From Roseomonas nitratireducens (lineage in GTDB: Bacteria; Pseudomonadota; Alphaproteobacteria; Acetobacterales; Acetobacteraceae): a stretch of DNA of 64,000 nt. The stretch's first letter is position 1; each line of letters starts with the position of its first letter. Below the pieces are notes generated by a model. That model had not been told where the DNA came from, did not search any database, and saw only the letters and a list, made by a program, of their open reading frames with translations. The position numbers and the translations under genes were made by a program. Positions 23,612-31,156 of the stretch are shown here, in pieces. The stretch lies in the NCBI RefSeq assembly GCF_017813355.1, contig NZ_JAGIYZ010000011.1, positions 108,051-172,050 on the forward strand, given 5' to 3'.

Positions 23612-24290
23612 GATGAACGGTATCTCCGTGCGTTCCGGTGGGTGGAGGCGGCACCAGCCGACCTCCGGGGTACAGCAGGTGCGGACGGTGCGGCTGCGCG
23701 CGCGCGGATCCCGTGGCGCTCGTCGCTGGCCGGTGTCCCGGGGCAGGCGTCGGAATGGGCGATGCGCGCGATCGATCCCCGATGCGCGCTTCCTCCGACC
23801 TCTCTCCCGCCGAGGTGCCGCGATCCTGTCGCGTCACCGGGCGGTGCGGGATGGATGGTGGTTTGCGCCATCCGTCCCATGAGCCTGCGGTCCATGGACC
23901 GTCCTTCCCTGCTGCGGCGATCATCCCTCCGATCCGTCGGTCGCTTCTGCCGCTGCCCGATGAGATGTGGAGCGACGTGCGAGAGAACGTGTCCGACGAA
24001 TCGCGCAAGATGATTCGCGCGCACGTCACGCTATCTGCACGCGACTATTGCGTGTCAACAGAATCCGTGCACGCACGCGCGCAAAATGCGCACGACGTGC
24101 ATCGCGATGCGATCCGTGTTGCGTCGGTGTCGCGCTTTCGCGCGAGAGCGGATGCGCGATGCGCGATCCGCGATCGCTCCCGCCGCGCGATGGCGGCGGG
24201 AGCGTGGCGCGTCATCCGCGCCCGGGAACGGCGTGCGTCATCCGCGCCCGGGAACGGCGTGCGTCATCCGCGCGCGGCGAGCGGCAAGCC
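23612..24290. other. 680-base stretch without a convincing gene
   Basis: Open frames here lack the codon bias of the neighbours and show Arg/His/Ala-rich shadow text. Composition changes: 23,980-24,130 has more A/T and many GCGCAC/GTGCAC/GCACGC words (for example around 24,060-24,105), suggesting a regulatory or small-RNA region upstream of the H1-like gene. A 26-bp tandem repeat sits at its right end. No terminator or promoter can be named with confidence. Confidence 0.4.
24209..24280. repeat. 26-bp tandem repeat, about 2.5 units
   Basis: Units of GCGTCATCCGCGCCCGGGAA + CGGCGT at 24209-24234 and 24235-24260 are identical; a third, starting at 24261, diverges after 13 bases. Non-coding, just downstream of the citrate-synthase-type gene's stop. 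Confidence 0.85.
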
Positions 24291-25424
24291 TCACCCGCGC
24301 GCCGCGATCGGCACGACGGCGCGCTCGGCGACGCCGGTGTAGTGCGACAGCGGGCGGATCAGCCGGTTGTCGGCCGCCTGCTCCAGCACATGCGCCGCCC
24401 AGCCGGTGATGCGGGAGCAGACGAAGATCGGCGTGAAGAGCGGGATGTCGAAGCCCATCAGGTAGTAGGCGGGCCCCGCCGGGAAATCGAGGTTCGGGTG
24501 GATGTTCTTCTCGGCCAGCATGACCCGCGCCAGCACGGCGGAGGTGTTCATCCAGCGCTTGTCGCCCACCACCTCGGCCATGATCTCGGCGTACTTCTTC
24601 ATGGTGGGCACGCGCGAGTCGCCGGTCTTGTAGACCCGGTGGCCGAAGCCCATCACCAGCGCCTTGTGGTCGAAGCGGTCGCGCAGCCAGGCTTCCGCCA
24701 CCTCGGGGGAGGGGATCTCCTTCAGCATGTGCATCACCGCCTCGTTCGCCCCGCCATGGAGCGGGCCCTTGAGGCTGCCGATCGCCGCGGTGATGGCCGC
24801 GTGCATGTCGGACATGGAGGAGGTGACCAGCCGCGCCGTGTAGGTCGAGGCGTTGAAGGTGTGCTCGGCGTACAGGATCATCGAGACGTCGAAGGCCTTG
24901 ATGACCTCGGGCTGCGGCACCTTCCCGAAGACCATGTGGAAGAAGTTCTCGCAGAAGGGCAGCGAGGGGTCCGGGGCTATCGGCGCGAGCCCCTTGGACA
25001 GCCGGTTGGACGCCGCGACCGCGGTCGGGATGCGCGCCAGCAGCCGCATCGCCTTGCGCCGCTGGGCGGCGTCGGAGATGTCCGCCGTCTCCGGGTCCTC
25101 CATGCCGAGGAAGGAGACCGCCGTGCGGATCATGTCCATCGGGTGCGCGGATTTCGGGAATTCCGCCAGCACCCGCAGCAGCGCCGGGGTCAGCGCCCGG
25201 TTCGCCTTCTCCTCCGCCCGGAAGGCGGCGAGCTGCGCGGCCGTCGGCAGCTCACCGTTCCACAGCAGGTAGGCGGTCTCGTCGAAGGAGGCGTTCTCGC
25301 AGAGGTCCTGGACCGGGTAGCCGCGATAGGTCAGGGAGTTCGTCTCCGGCATGACCTTCGAGACGGTGGAGACGTCGGCATAGACGCCGACCAGGCCCTT
25401 CTTGATTTCGGGCGTGTCACTCAT
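24291..25424 (-). CDS. Citrate synthase family protein (probably 2-methylcitrate synthase)
   Basis: 377 residues, the length of the short, dimeric-type citrate/2-methylcitrate synthases. Catalytic residues are visible: His in GPLHGGANEAV (~220), His in GFGHRVYKTGDSR (~262) and Asp in DFPAGPAYYLMG (~315). The opening KKGLVGVYADVSTVSKVMPETNSLTYRGYPVQDL is typical of PrpC and related proteins. It condenses acetyl-CoA or propionyl-CoA with oxaloacetate. No prpB/prpD neighbour is present, so citrate versus methylcitrate cannot be settled. The ATG at 25424 gives the expected N-terminus. Confidence 0.88.
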   Translation of the reverse strand: MSDTPEIKKGLVGVYADVSTVSKVMPETNSLTYRGYPVQDLCENASFDETAYLLWNGELPTAAQLAAFRAEEKANRALTPALLRVLAEFPKSAHPMDMIRTAVSFLGMEDPETADISDAAQRRKAMRLLARIPTAVAASNRLSKGLAPIAPDPSLPFCENFFHMVFGKVPQPEVIKAFDVSMILYAEHTFNASTYTARLVTSSMSDMHAAITAAIGSLKGPLHGGANEAVMHMLKEIPSPEVAEAWLRDRFDHKALVMGFGHRVYKTGDSRVPTMKKYAEIMAEVVGDKRWMNTSAVLARVMLAEKNIHPNLDFPAGPAYYLMGFDIPLFTPIFVCSRITGWAAHVLEQAADNRLIRPLSHYTGVAERAVVPIAARG

Positions 25425-25509
25425 GGCTTTCCTCGTTCGTGCCTTGGGGGTCTTGCGACGGGCGGCGCGGGCCGCCCGCAAGGGATCGCGCGTCCAGCTG
25501 CGGACGCGC

Positions 25510-25827
25510 TCAGGAATTGCCGGGCTTGGCCTCCGGCAACCCGCGGGCGGTCGGCGCGACGTATCTCGCGCCGCGCTCGCCCGGCTTCGGATTCAGCAGG
25601 TCCCGCACCACCGCGCTGGCGCGCTTCGCTGCCCGTGCCGGGCGGATGCCCCCGGCCAGGATGCGGAACCCGCGGATCTCGTGCGACCGACCGGCCAGCG
25701 GCGCGGCGATCGCGCCGTCCGCGCTCTCATATATAGAAGGGGCCGCGCGCGCCCCGCGCATGCGGCGGGCGCGCGCGGGCAGCGCGCTGGACCGATGGAC
25801 CTTCACGGGGTGCAGCTTCATCGGCAT
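25510..25827 (-). CDS. Hypothetical basic protein
   Basis: 105 residues from ATG 25827, with a good upstream GAGGGAGG; a second Met two codons later overlaps the preceding frame's stop (ATGA). Nearly all third positions are G/C, supporting real coding. The protein is Arg-rich at the start (KVHRSSALPARARRMRGARA) and contains DGAIAAPLAGRSHEIRGFRIL and RYVAPTARGLPEAKPGNS; no family is recognised. It ends 86 bases before the citrate-synthase-type gene start, in the same direction. Confidence 0.45.
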   Translation of the reverse strand: MPMKLHPVKVHRSSALPARARRMRGARAAPSIYESADGAIAAPLAGRSHEIRGFRILAGGIRPARAAKRASAVVRDLLNPKPGERGARYVAPTARGLPEAKPGNS

Positions 25828-26072
25828 TCGCCCTCCCTCATGGCGTGGACCGCGTGGCGCATGTTGTGCGCCCGCTTCGCGCCATCGTCCATTCCGTAGG
25901 CCGGGGCGCGGCGCAGGAATTCCGTATCGCGGGGCGTGTCGGCGCGCTTCGCCCGCGGCCCGGCGCCCTTCGGGCCGCGAGGGTCGCGCCTGCCGGCGGG
26001 CGCGGGAATCGACGCCCGGCGGGGCCGCCGCCGCCGGATCCTCGCTGGTGCCGAGGAAGGGCGTCTGCCCAT
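25818..26072 (-). CDS. Hypothetical short ORF
   Basis: 84 residues, Arg/Pro-rich at the start. The second half (RADTPRDTEFLRRAPAYGMD, then AKRAHNMRHAVHAMREGECR) has coding-like third positions and its stop overlaps the next gene's internal ATG, which favours a real small gene; the first half may be a shadow and the true start could be later (the Met near 25,884). Not recognised. Confidence 0.3.
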   Translation of the reverse strand: MGRRPSSAPARIRRRRPRRASIPAPAGRRDPRGPKGAGPRAKRADTPRDTEFLRRAPAYGMDDGAKRAHNMRHAVHAMREGECR

Positions 26073-26131
26073 CGCCGCGCGCGGCGCGGATCAGGGGCCT
26101 GGAACGGGGGTGGGTCGGGGGGCGCCGCGCG

Positions 26132-26461
26132 TCAGAACCGCTCGCCCGCAAAGGCGAAGAGATAGGCCGCGGCGCCGAGCAGCGCCGCGTAGGGCAGCGC
26201 CAGCGCGGCGAGCAGGCCGAGCAGCAGGGTCGCGCGCCGCGCCTCGCCCGCGCGGCGCAGCCGGAAGGCGTGCCCGAACGCCGCGCCCGCGGCGATGAGC
26301 AGCGCGGCGTGCAGCGCGACGCGCCCCACGCCACGGCCATAGGTCAGCCAGCATTCAAGCGCGGCGAGGGTCGCGACGCCGAGCACGGCGAGCCCGGCGA
26401 CGCCGGCCGCGACCAGCAGGCGCCAGACCATCCCGGGGCCGGTACGCGGTGCGTCGGTCAT
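26132..26461 (-). CDS. Small four-helix membrane protein
   Basis: 109 residues with hydrophobic segments at about 12-34, 45-62 and 75-102, and charged loops RLRRAGEARR between them. No family recognised. ATG 26461 chosen; a Met five codons upstream is possible. The 298 bases upstream (26,462-26,759), shared with the divergent amidohydrolase gene, hold no gene that I can support and presumably both promoters. Confidence 0.6.
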   Translation of the reverse strand: MTDAPRTGPGMVWRLLVAAGVAGLAVLGVATLAALECWLTYGRGVGRVALHAALLIAAGAAFGHAFRLRRAGEARRATLLLGLLAALALPYAALLGAAAYLFAFAGERF

Positions 26462-26759
26462 GGGGCGATGGTCCATCGCTGCCGCGCCGCCATCAAGCAC
26501 GGGCGGGCGTCCCGGCACGCCGCGCGTGGCCTGTGCGGCGATCGGCTGGCGCGAGGATGGTGCCGTGGCCGAAGCCAGTGGCATAGTCATGCGACATGCC
26601 TGACTCTCCCGGGCAGGGCGCGTGCCGGCGACATGCCGATCGCGAGCCCCGTCGGCCTGACTTTTCATGGCACCGCGATAACGGGATGTTAGCGGGTGTG
26701 TCGCGTTTCGTCGCACAAGGACGAGGCGTGTCGCCGAGCGCAGATCAAGGATGCCCCGA

Positions 26760-28151
26760 ATGTCCGACGCCGCCCCCTTCGATGCCGTGATCCGCGGCGA
26801 CATCGTCCTGTCCGACCGCGTGCTGCGCGACGGCTACGTCGCCATCCGCGGGGAGACGATCGCCGCGATCGGCGATGGCGCGAGCCCGCCGGCCAAGGCG
26901 GTGATGGACCATTCCGGCAAGTATGTGCTGCCCGGCCTGGTGGACGGGCACATGCACACCTCATCCTCCCGCGGCTGGCCGGGGATCAAGGGCGCGTCGA
27001 TGTCCGCGGCGGCGGGGGGTGTCACCACCTGCGTCGACATGCCCTACGACGTGCCGCGGCCGGTGACCGATGCGGCGATCCTCGCGGAGAAGGTCGAGCA
27101 CGTGAACCGCCTGTCGCATGTCGACATGGCGCTGTACGGCACCATCACCAAGACGGGCGGGATCGACGCCATCGCGGGGTTGGCGGAAGCCGGCGTCTGC
27201 TCCTTCAAGCTCTCTACATATGAGTATGACGCGGTGCGCTTCCCGCGCATCGACCACCCGACCATGGTCGCCGCCTTCCGCGAGATCGCGAAGACCGGGC
27301 TGATGGTGGCGGTCCACAACGAGGACCAGGAGATCGTGGTCCGCCTGACCGAGGAAGCGAAGGCCGCGGGCAACACCAGCCCGATCTGGCATTGCCGCAC
27401 CCGCCCGCCGCTGTGCGAGACGATGGCGGACCTCGAGATTTTCGAAATCGGGCTCGAGACGGGGGCGCATGTGCACATCGCCCATTCCTCGCTCGCCCGC
27501 GGCTTCGAGATCGCCGAGGTGTTCCGCAACATGGGCGGCAAGGCGTCCGGCGAGGCCTGCATCCAGTACCTGTGCATGACCGAGGAGGACATCGTCCGGC
27601 TGGAAGGCTTCGGGAAGTGCAACCCGCCCTTCCGCACGGCGGAGGAAGTGGCGCGGGTGTGGGACGCGCTGGCGGCGGGCAAGGTCGCCTATGTCTCGAC
27701 CGACCACGCGCCCTGGCCGAAGGATCGCAAGACCTATACCGGGGACATCTTCACCGTCGGCGCCGGTCTGACCGGCATGCAGTCCTTCGCGCCGCTGATG
27801 TACACGCTGCTGTCCGAACGGTCCCTGCCGGTGACGATGATGGCGCGCTACTGCGCCGAGCGGCCGGCGAAGTTCCACGGGCTGTTCCCGCGCAAGGGCG
27901 CGATCCGCATCGGCGCGGATGCCGATTTCCTGGTGCTCGAGACCGGGGAGTACACCTTCGACGCCCAGGACATCCAGGACGAGCCGGACGCGAAGTGGTC
28001 GCCCTATGATGGGCGGCGGATGGCCGCGCGGGTGGCGGCGACCTATCTGCGCGGCGCCTGCATCTGGGATGGCAAGCAGGTGCTGGCGAAGCCGGGGACG
28101 GGGCGCTTCGTGCCGCGGCAGCACAATGGGACCTATGTCGGGGAGGGATGA
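26760..28151 (+). CDS. Hydantoinase/allantoinase/dihydroorotase-type amidohydrolase
   Basis: 463 residues, cyclic amidase of the D-hydantoinase/allantoinase superfamily that opens cyclic ureides. Binuclear-metal ligands are all seen: H64xH66 in LVDGHMHTSS, the carboxylated lysine K150 in CSFKLST, H186 in VHNED, H242 in HIAHSS and D315 in STDHAPW. The ATG at 26760 was preferred to one at 26751 because AAGGA (26747-26751) is spaced eight bases from it. Downstream N-carbamoyl-hydrolase homologues (30.1 and 33.0 kb) and a hydantoin-racemase-family gene (39.4 kb) suggest ureide or hydantoin breakdown. Substrate range cannot be read off. Confidence 0.88.
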   Translation: MSDAAPFDAVIRGDIVLSDRVLRDGYVAIRGETIAAIGDGASPPAKAVMDHSGKYVLPGLVDGHMHTSSSRGWPGIKGASMSAAAGGVTTCVDMPYDVPRPVTDAAILAEKVEHVNRLSHVDMALYGTITKTGGIDAIAGLAEAGVCSFKLSTYEYDAVRFPRIDHPTMVAAFREIAKTGLMVAVHNEDQEIVVRLTEEAKAAGNTSPIWHCRTRPPLCETMADLEIFEIGLETGAHVHIAHSSLARGFEIAEVFRNMGGKASGEACIQYLCMTEEDIVRLEGFGKCNPPFRTAEEVARVWDALAAGKVAYVSTDHAPWPKDRKTYTGDIFTVGAGLTGMQSFAPLMYTLLSERSLPVTMMARYCAERPAKFHGLFPRKGAIRIGADADFLVLETGEYTFDAQDIQDEPDAKWSPYDGRRMAARVAATYLRGACIWDGKQVLAKPGTGRFVPRQHNGTYVGEG

Positions 28152-28160
28152 AGGCGAGCC

Positions 28161-28796
28161 ATGCCCGCGCGCGTTCGCGTGACCCCATTCGGGAACCTCA
28201 TCGCTGTCGCTTCGCGCGGCCTGCTGATGGGAAACCGAGGCTGTCTCCACGATCAGACCGGCGAGGTCGTGCGAGAAACGGCATCCTACAAGGGCTGGGT
28301 GACCTGTCTTCTGGACTTCAACGGTCGAAAGCGCGAACTGCGCCGGCCCGGGCGATATACCGAGTTGTTCTTTCTTGACGAGGCGACTGCCCTGGCAGCC
28401 GGACACCGTCCCTGCCACACGTGCCGCCGTCATGCGCTCGGTCGGTTCCTCGACTGCGTGGCAGCGGGCATCGCGCTGGATCGTCGCGAAAGGCCCGGGC
28501 AGTTGGACCACAGGCTTCATGCCGAGCGGCTGAACGGCCGAGCTTTCCGTGGCGGATGGCCGGGACGGCTCAGCGAATTGCCGCCCGGCACGATCGTCAC
28601 GCGCATGGGCGACCCATCATCCGCCTATCTGTGGGTCAACGGTTCCTTGCGACGTTGGATGCCTGATGGCTACGGCGAGCCAGAAGCTGGCGCGTTGCCT
28701 GCCGATGTTCTCGTGCTGACGCCGCCCACCGTCCTTGCCGCGCTGCGTGCCGGGTACGAGCCTCTGCTCCACGCAACTGCGCGAGTGAACGGATAG
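28161..28796 (+). CDS. Conserved hypothetical protein with HRPCxTCRR motif
   Basis: 211 residues. GNRGCLHDQTGEVVRE, WVTCLLDFNGRKREL, GRYTELFFLDEATALAAGHRPCHTCRRHAL is a pattern I recall from a widespread alphaproteobacterial family of unknown function. The Cys/His cluster could bind metal. Codon use is unlike the neighbours: many third-position A/T codons (CGA, GGA, TGT, CTT, GCA, GAA), so the gene may have been acquired horizontally. It lies ten bases after the amidohydrolase gene and may be co-transcribed. Confidence 0.7.
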   Translation: MPARVRVTPFGNLIAVASRGLLMGNRGCLHDQTGEVVRETASYKGWVTCLLDFNGRKRELRRPGRYTELFFLDEATALAAGHRPCHTCRRHALGRFLDCVAAGIALDRRERPGQLDHRLHAERLNGRAFRGGWPGRLSELPPGTIVTRMGDPSSAYLWVNGSLRRWMPDGYGEPEAGALPADVLVLTPPTVLAALRAGYEPLLHATARVNG

Positions 28797-28996
28797 CGTC
28801 CACGGGCTCTGCGATCCGTCCGGCGTGCGACTCGGTCAGGTCGTCGCCGTACTTGCAGGGCGCCGCCGACGTGTTGCGCGTATGCGGCAGCCCAGGGGCC
28901 GCCCTGGCCCCATTCGCCTTCCCTGGCAGGGCCGCGTTTGGGCATCGTCTTTCCCCGGTTATGACGCGGCACGGGTGCGCAACGGCGCGCGCGGGG

Positions 28997-29563
28997 TCAG
29001 TAGTTCTCCGGACCTGCAAGCCACTGAAACGACGGGGGGAGGCGATGCAGCGGCCGGCACCCCGACACCATCTCGCCATGCTCCTGGATGCGGAGCTCGA
29101 TCCGGCACGACGCGGGACGACGACGGTCGGCGTCGAAATCGACGCGCCGCGTTTCGCCGCCCGCTCTGTCGCGCAGCCGTAGGTAACCCGGGCTGAGGAG
29201 GCGAAACACGTAGGTTTGCGCGTCGAGGGAGGATCCATGTTCGCCGGCCCGCGCCAGGATGTGGTCCGTTCGCGGCGATGGCGGGTGCCAGTTCCAGCCT
29301 TCGAGGGCGAGGCCCTCGATGAGGAAGTCGCGCGAGGTTTCGTTGACGACGCGCAGTTCCGCGTATCCGTAGTCGACATCGTCCGCCCGTTCCGCCTGTC
29401 GGAAATAGCGCCGGTCGCCCTCGGCGAAGGTCCGGTCGTGCCAGGACCAGACATCCCAGGCCAAATTCGCGACGGCGATGAGGAAGACCCCGCGCAGCGA
29501 CCACCGCCTCAGCCAACGCAGGATGCGGCGAAACGTGCCTTGGGGCGGCTGAGGCAGTGTCAT
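28997..29563 (-). CDS. Hypothetical membrane-anchored protein
   Basis: 188 residues. A basic start (QGTFRRILRWLRRWSLR) precedes one membrane helix (GVFLIAVANLAWDVW, ~23-40); the rest is probably a periplasmic beta-domain (YAELRVVNETSRDFLIEGLALEGW, SPGYLRLRDRAGGETRRVDFD). Third positions are less G/C-biased than usual, like the gene at 28,161. Not recognised. It is convergent with that gene; the 200 bases between (28,797-28,996) show nothing further, and 29,564-29,843 upstream likewise holds no supportable gene. Confidence 0.55.
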   Translation of the reverse strand: MTLPQPPQGTFRRILRWLRRWSLRGVFLIAVANLAWDVWSWHDRTFAEGDRRYFRQAERADDVDYGYAELRVVNETSRDFLIEGLALEGWNWHPPSPRTDHILARAGEHGSSLDAQTYVFRLLSPGYLRLRDRAGGETRRVDFDADRRRPASCRIELRIQEHGEMVSGCRPLHRLPPSFQWLAGPENY

Positions 29564-29843
29564 GGCGTGCAATCCGATTTATTCTTACGATCAAGGAATG
29601 TTTGCCGCTTTCACCGTCAAGGGGCTTGTCTTCCGACGCACGGCGCCGTCTGTACCGCCGTGCGCTGCGAGCGACGGCGCGCGCATCGCGAACCGACGCC
29701 GTGGAATGCCGGAGGATCGAATCTCGTCGTGCTGGTCGACTCTTCATCCATGCCGCTGACGGTGATCGCGGAGCAGCGTCCGCGCGGGCGGTCCCTACCT
29801 CTCAGCGCGCGGCGCCTGGACATCACCAGACCGGATAACTGCC

Positions 29844-30137
29844 ATGCCCGGCCGCGGTGAGCGGCGCCCGCCGCGCCACTGGATCAAGCGCCCGCCGCGC
29901 CCTTCCCGCGTCGGCAATGCGCCGCCGCCGCGGGAGAAGCCGGGCTTCGGCCCGGCGGCGATGGCGGTGGGCGCGGGGTTGCTGGTCGGGCTGCTCGGCG
30001 CGAGCCTCGCCGCCCAGGCCGGCCTGCGCGAAGGGCTGCCCGGGCTGATCGCGGGGGGCGGCTTCTGCCTCGCCTCCATTCTCGTCTGGCGGGCCTTCGG
30101 CGGCACGCTCCAGGATGTCAGGGACCTTTTCAAATGA
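29844..30137 (+). CDS. Small two-helix membrane protein
   Basis: 97 residues: Pro/Arg-rich cytosolic start (PPRHWIKRPPRPSRVGNAPPP), then two helices (~37-58 and ~67-85). Its stop overlaps the ATG of the first carbamoyl-hydrolase gene (ATGA), so it leads that operon. It may help a transporter or have no link to the enzymes; not recognised. Confidence 0.65.
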   Translation: MPGRGERRPPRHWIKRPPRPSRVGNAPPPREKPGFGPAAMAVGAGLLVGLLGASLAAQAGLREGLPGLIAGGGFCLASILVWRAFGGTLQDVRDLFK

Positions 30138-31078
30138 GCCGTATCCTCCGCATCGCCGGCGCCCAGATGGGCGGTAACCAGAAGGCGGACAGCCGCCGGC
30201 AGATCCTCGACCGCATGATCGCGCTGCTGGAACAGGCGGCGGGGCAGGGGGCGAAGCTGGTCGTCTTCCCCGAACTGCCCTTCACCACCTTCTTCCCGCG
30301 CTGGCTGATCGAGAGCACGCAGGAACTCGACACCTATTTCGAGCGGGAGTTGCCGGGGCCGCAGACGCAGCCCCTGTTCGACCGGGCGCGGGACCTCGGC
30401 GTCGGGATGTATGTCGGCTACGCGGAACTCACGCCGCAGGGCCGGCGCTACAACAGCGCGGTGACGGTCGGGCCGGATGGCGCCATCCTCGGCAAGTATC
30501 GGAAGATCCATCTGCCCGGCACGGTCGAACCGCGCCTGGGCGACCGCTTCCAGCAGCTGGAGAAGCGCTACTTCGAATATGGCGACCTCGGCTTCCCCGC
30601 CTTCCGTGGGCCGGAAGCCTGGGGCAGCCCGGTCGCGGGCATGCTGATCTGCAACGACCGGCGCTGGCCGGAAGGCTGGCGCGTCTATGGGCTGCAGGGC
30701 GTGGAGCTGATGCTCATCGGCTACAATTCCGCCGCCTACGACCCGATGGGCGGCACGACGGAAAGTGCTGACCTGCGCACCTTCCACTCGACGCTGGCGG
30801 TGCAGGCGAACGCCTACATGAACGCGACCTGGGCCGTCAGCGTGGCGAAGGCGGGCGACGAGGACGGATCGGGCCTGATCGGCGGCAGCGTGATCGTCGA
30901 CCCGAACGGCGTCGCGGTGGCGCAGGCGACGACGCTGGGCGACGAGGTGATCGTCGCCGATGCCGATTTCGACGCCTGCCGGCAGGGCAAGGAGAAGATG
31001 TTCAACTTCGCCGCCCATCGCCGGCCGCAATGGTACCGGCCGATCATCGACCAGGTGGGGGCCGTCCCGCCGGCCTGA
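30134..31078 (+). CDS. N-carbamoyl-D-amino-acid hydrolase homologue (nitrilase superfamily), copy 1
   Basis: 314 residues. The Glu-Lys-Cys triad of nitrilase-fold amidases is in place: E47 in FPELPFTTFFPRW, K124 in KYRKIHLPG, C173 in ICNDRRWPE; text such as QLEKRYFEYGDLGFP and the double Arg after the nucleophile match Agrobacterium D-carbamoylase closely. It should release ammonia and CO2 from N-carbamoyl-D-amino acids, the second step of hydantoin use. The loop after the lysine reads GTVEPRLGDRF instead of the HKxYxP of copy 2, so specificity may differ. Its start overlaps a small membrane-protein gene. Confidence 0.87.
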   Translation: MSRILRIAGAQMGGNQKADSRRQILDRMIALLEQAAGQGAKLVVFPELPFTTFFPRWLIESTQELDTYFERELPGPQTQPLFDRARDLGVGMYVGYAELTPQGRRYNSAVTVGPDGAILGKYRKIHLPGTVEPRLGDRFQQLEKRYFEYGDLGFPAFRGPEAWGSPVAGMLICNDRRWPEGWRVYGLQGVELMLIGYNSAAYDPMGGTTESADLRTFHSTLAVQANAYMNATWAVSVAKAGDEDGSGLIGGSVIVDPNGVAVAQATTLGDEVIVADADFDACRQGKEKMFNFAAHRRPQWYRPIIDQVGAVPPA

Positions 31079-31156
31079 CATGCGCCCGGCGCGGCTTGCC
31101 GCGCCCGGGACCGGCGCCCAAACTCCCGCGCAACAAGGCAGGAGGGGATACGGGCC

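Noticed and set aside
23214..23882. Rightward Ala/Phe-rich open frame in the H1-like gene region
   Set aside because: Antisense translation of Lys/Ala codons gives Phe/Ala text; not a membrane protein.
23608..24024. 138-codon leftward open frame upstream of the H1-like gene
   Set aside because: Arg/His/Pro-rich text, mixed third positions, no ribosome-binding site and overlap with probable promoter DNA.
24209..24280. CRISPR-like direct repeats
   Set aside because: Adjacent 26-bp tandem units without spacers and no cas genes.
29564..29843. Short open frames of 60-90 codons between the hypothetical gene and the small membrane protein
   Set aside because: No codon bias, no plausible start and no recognisable domain.
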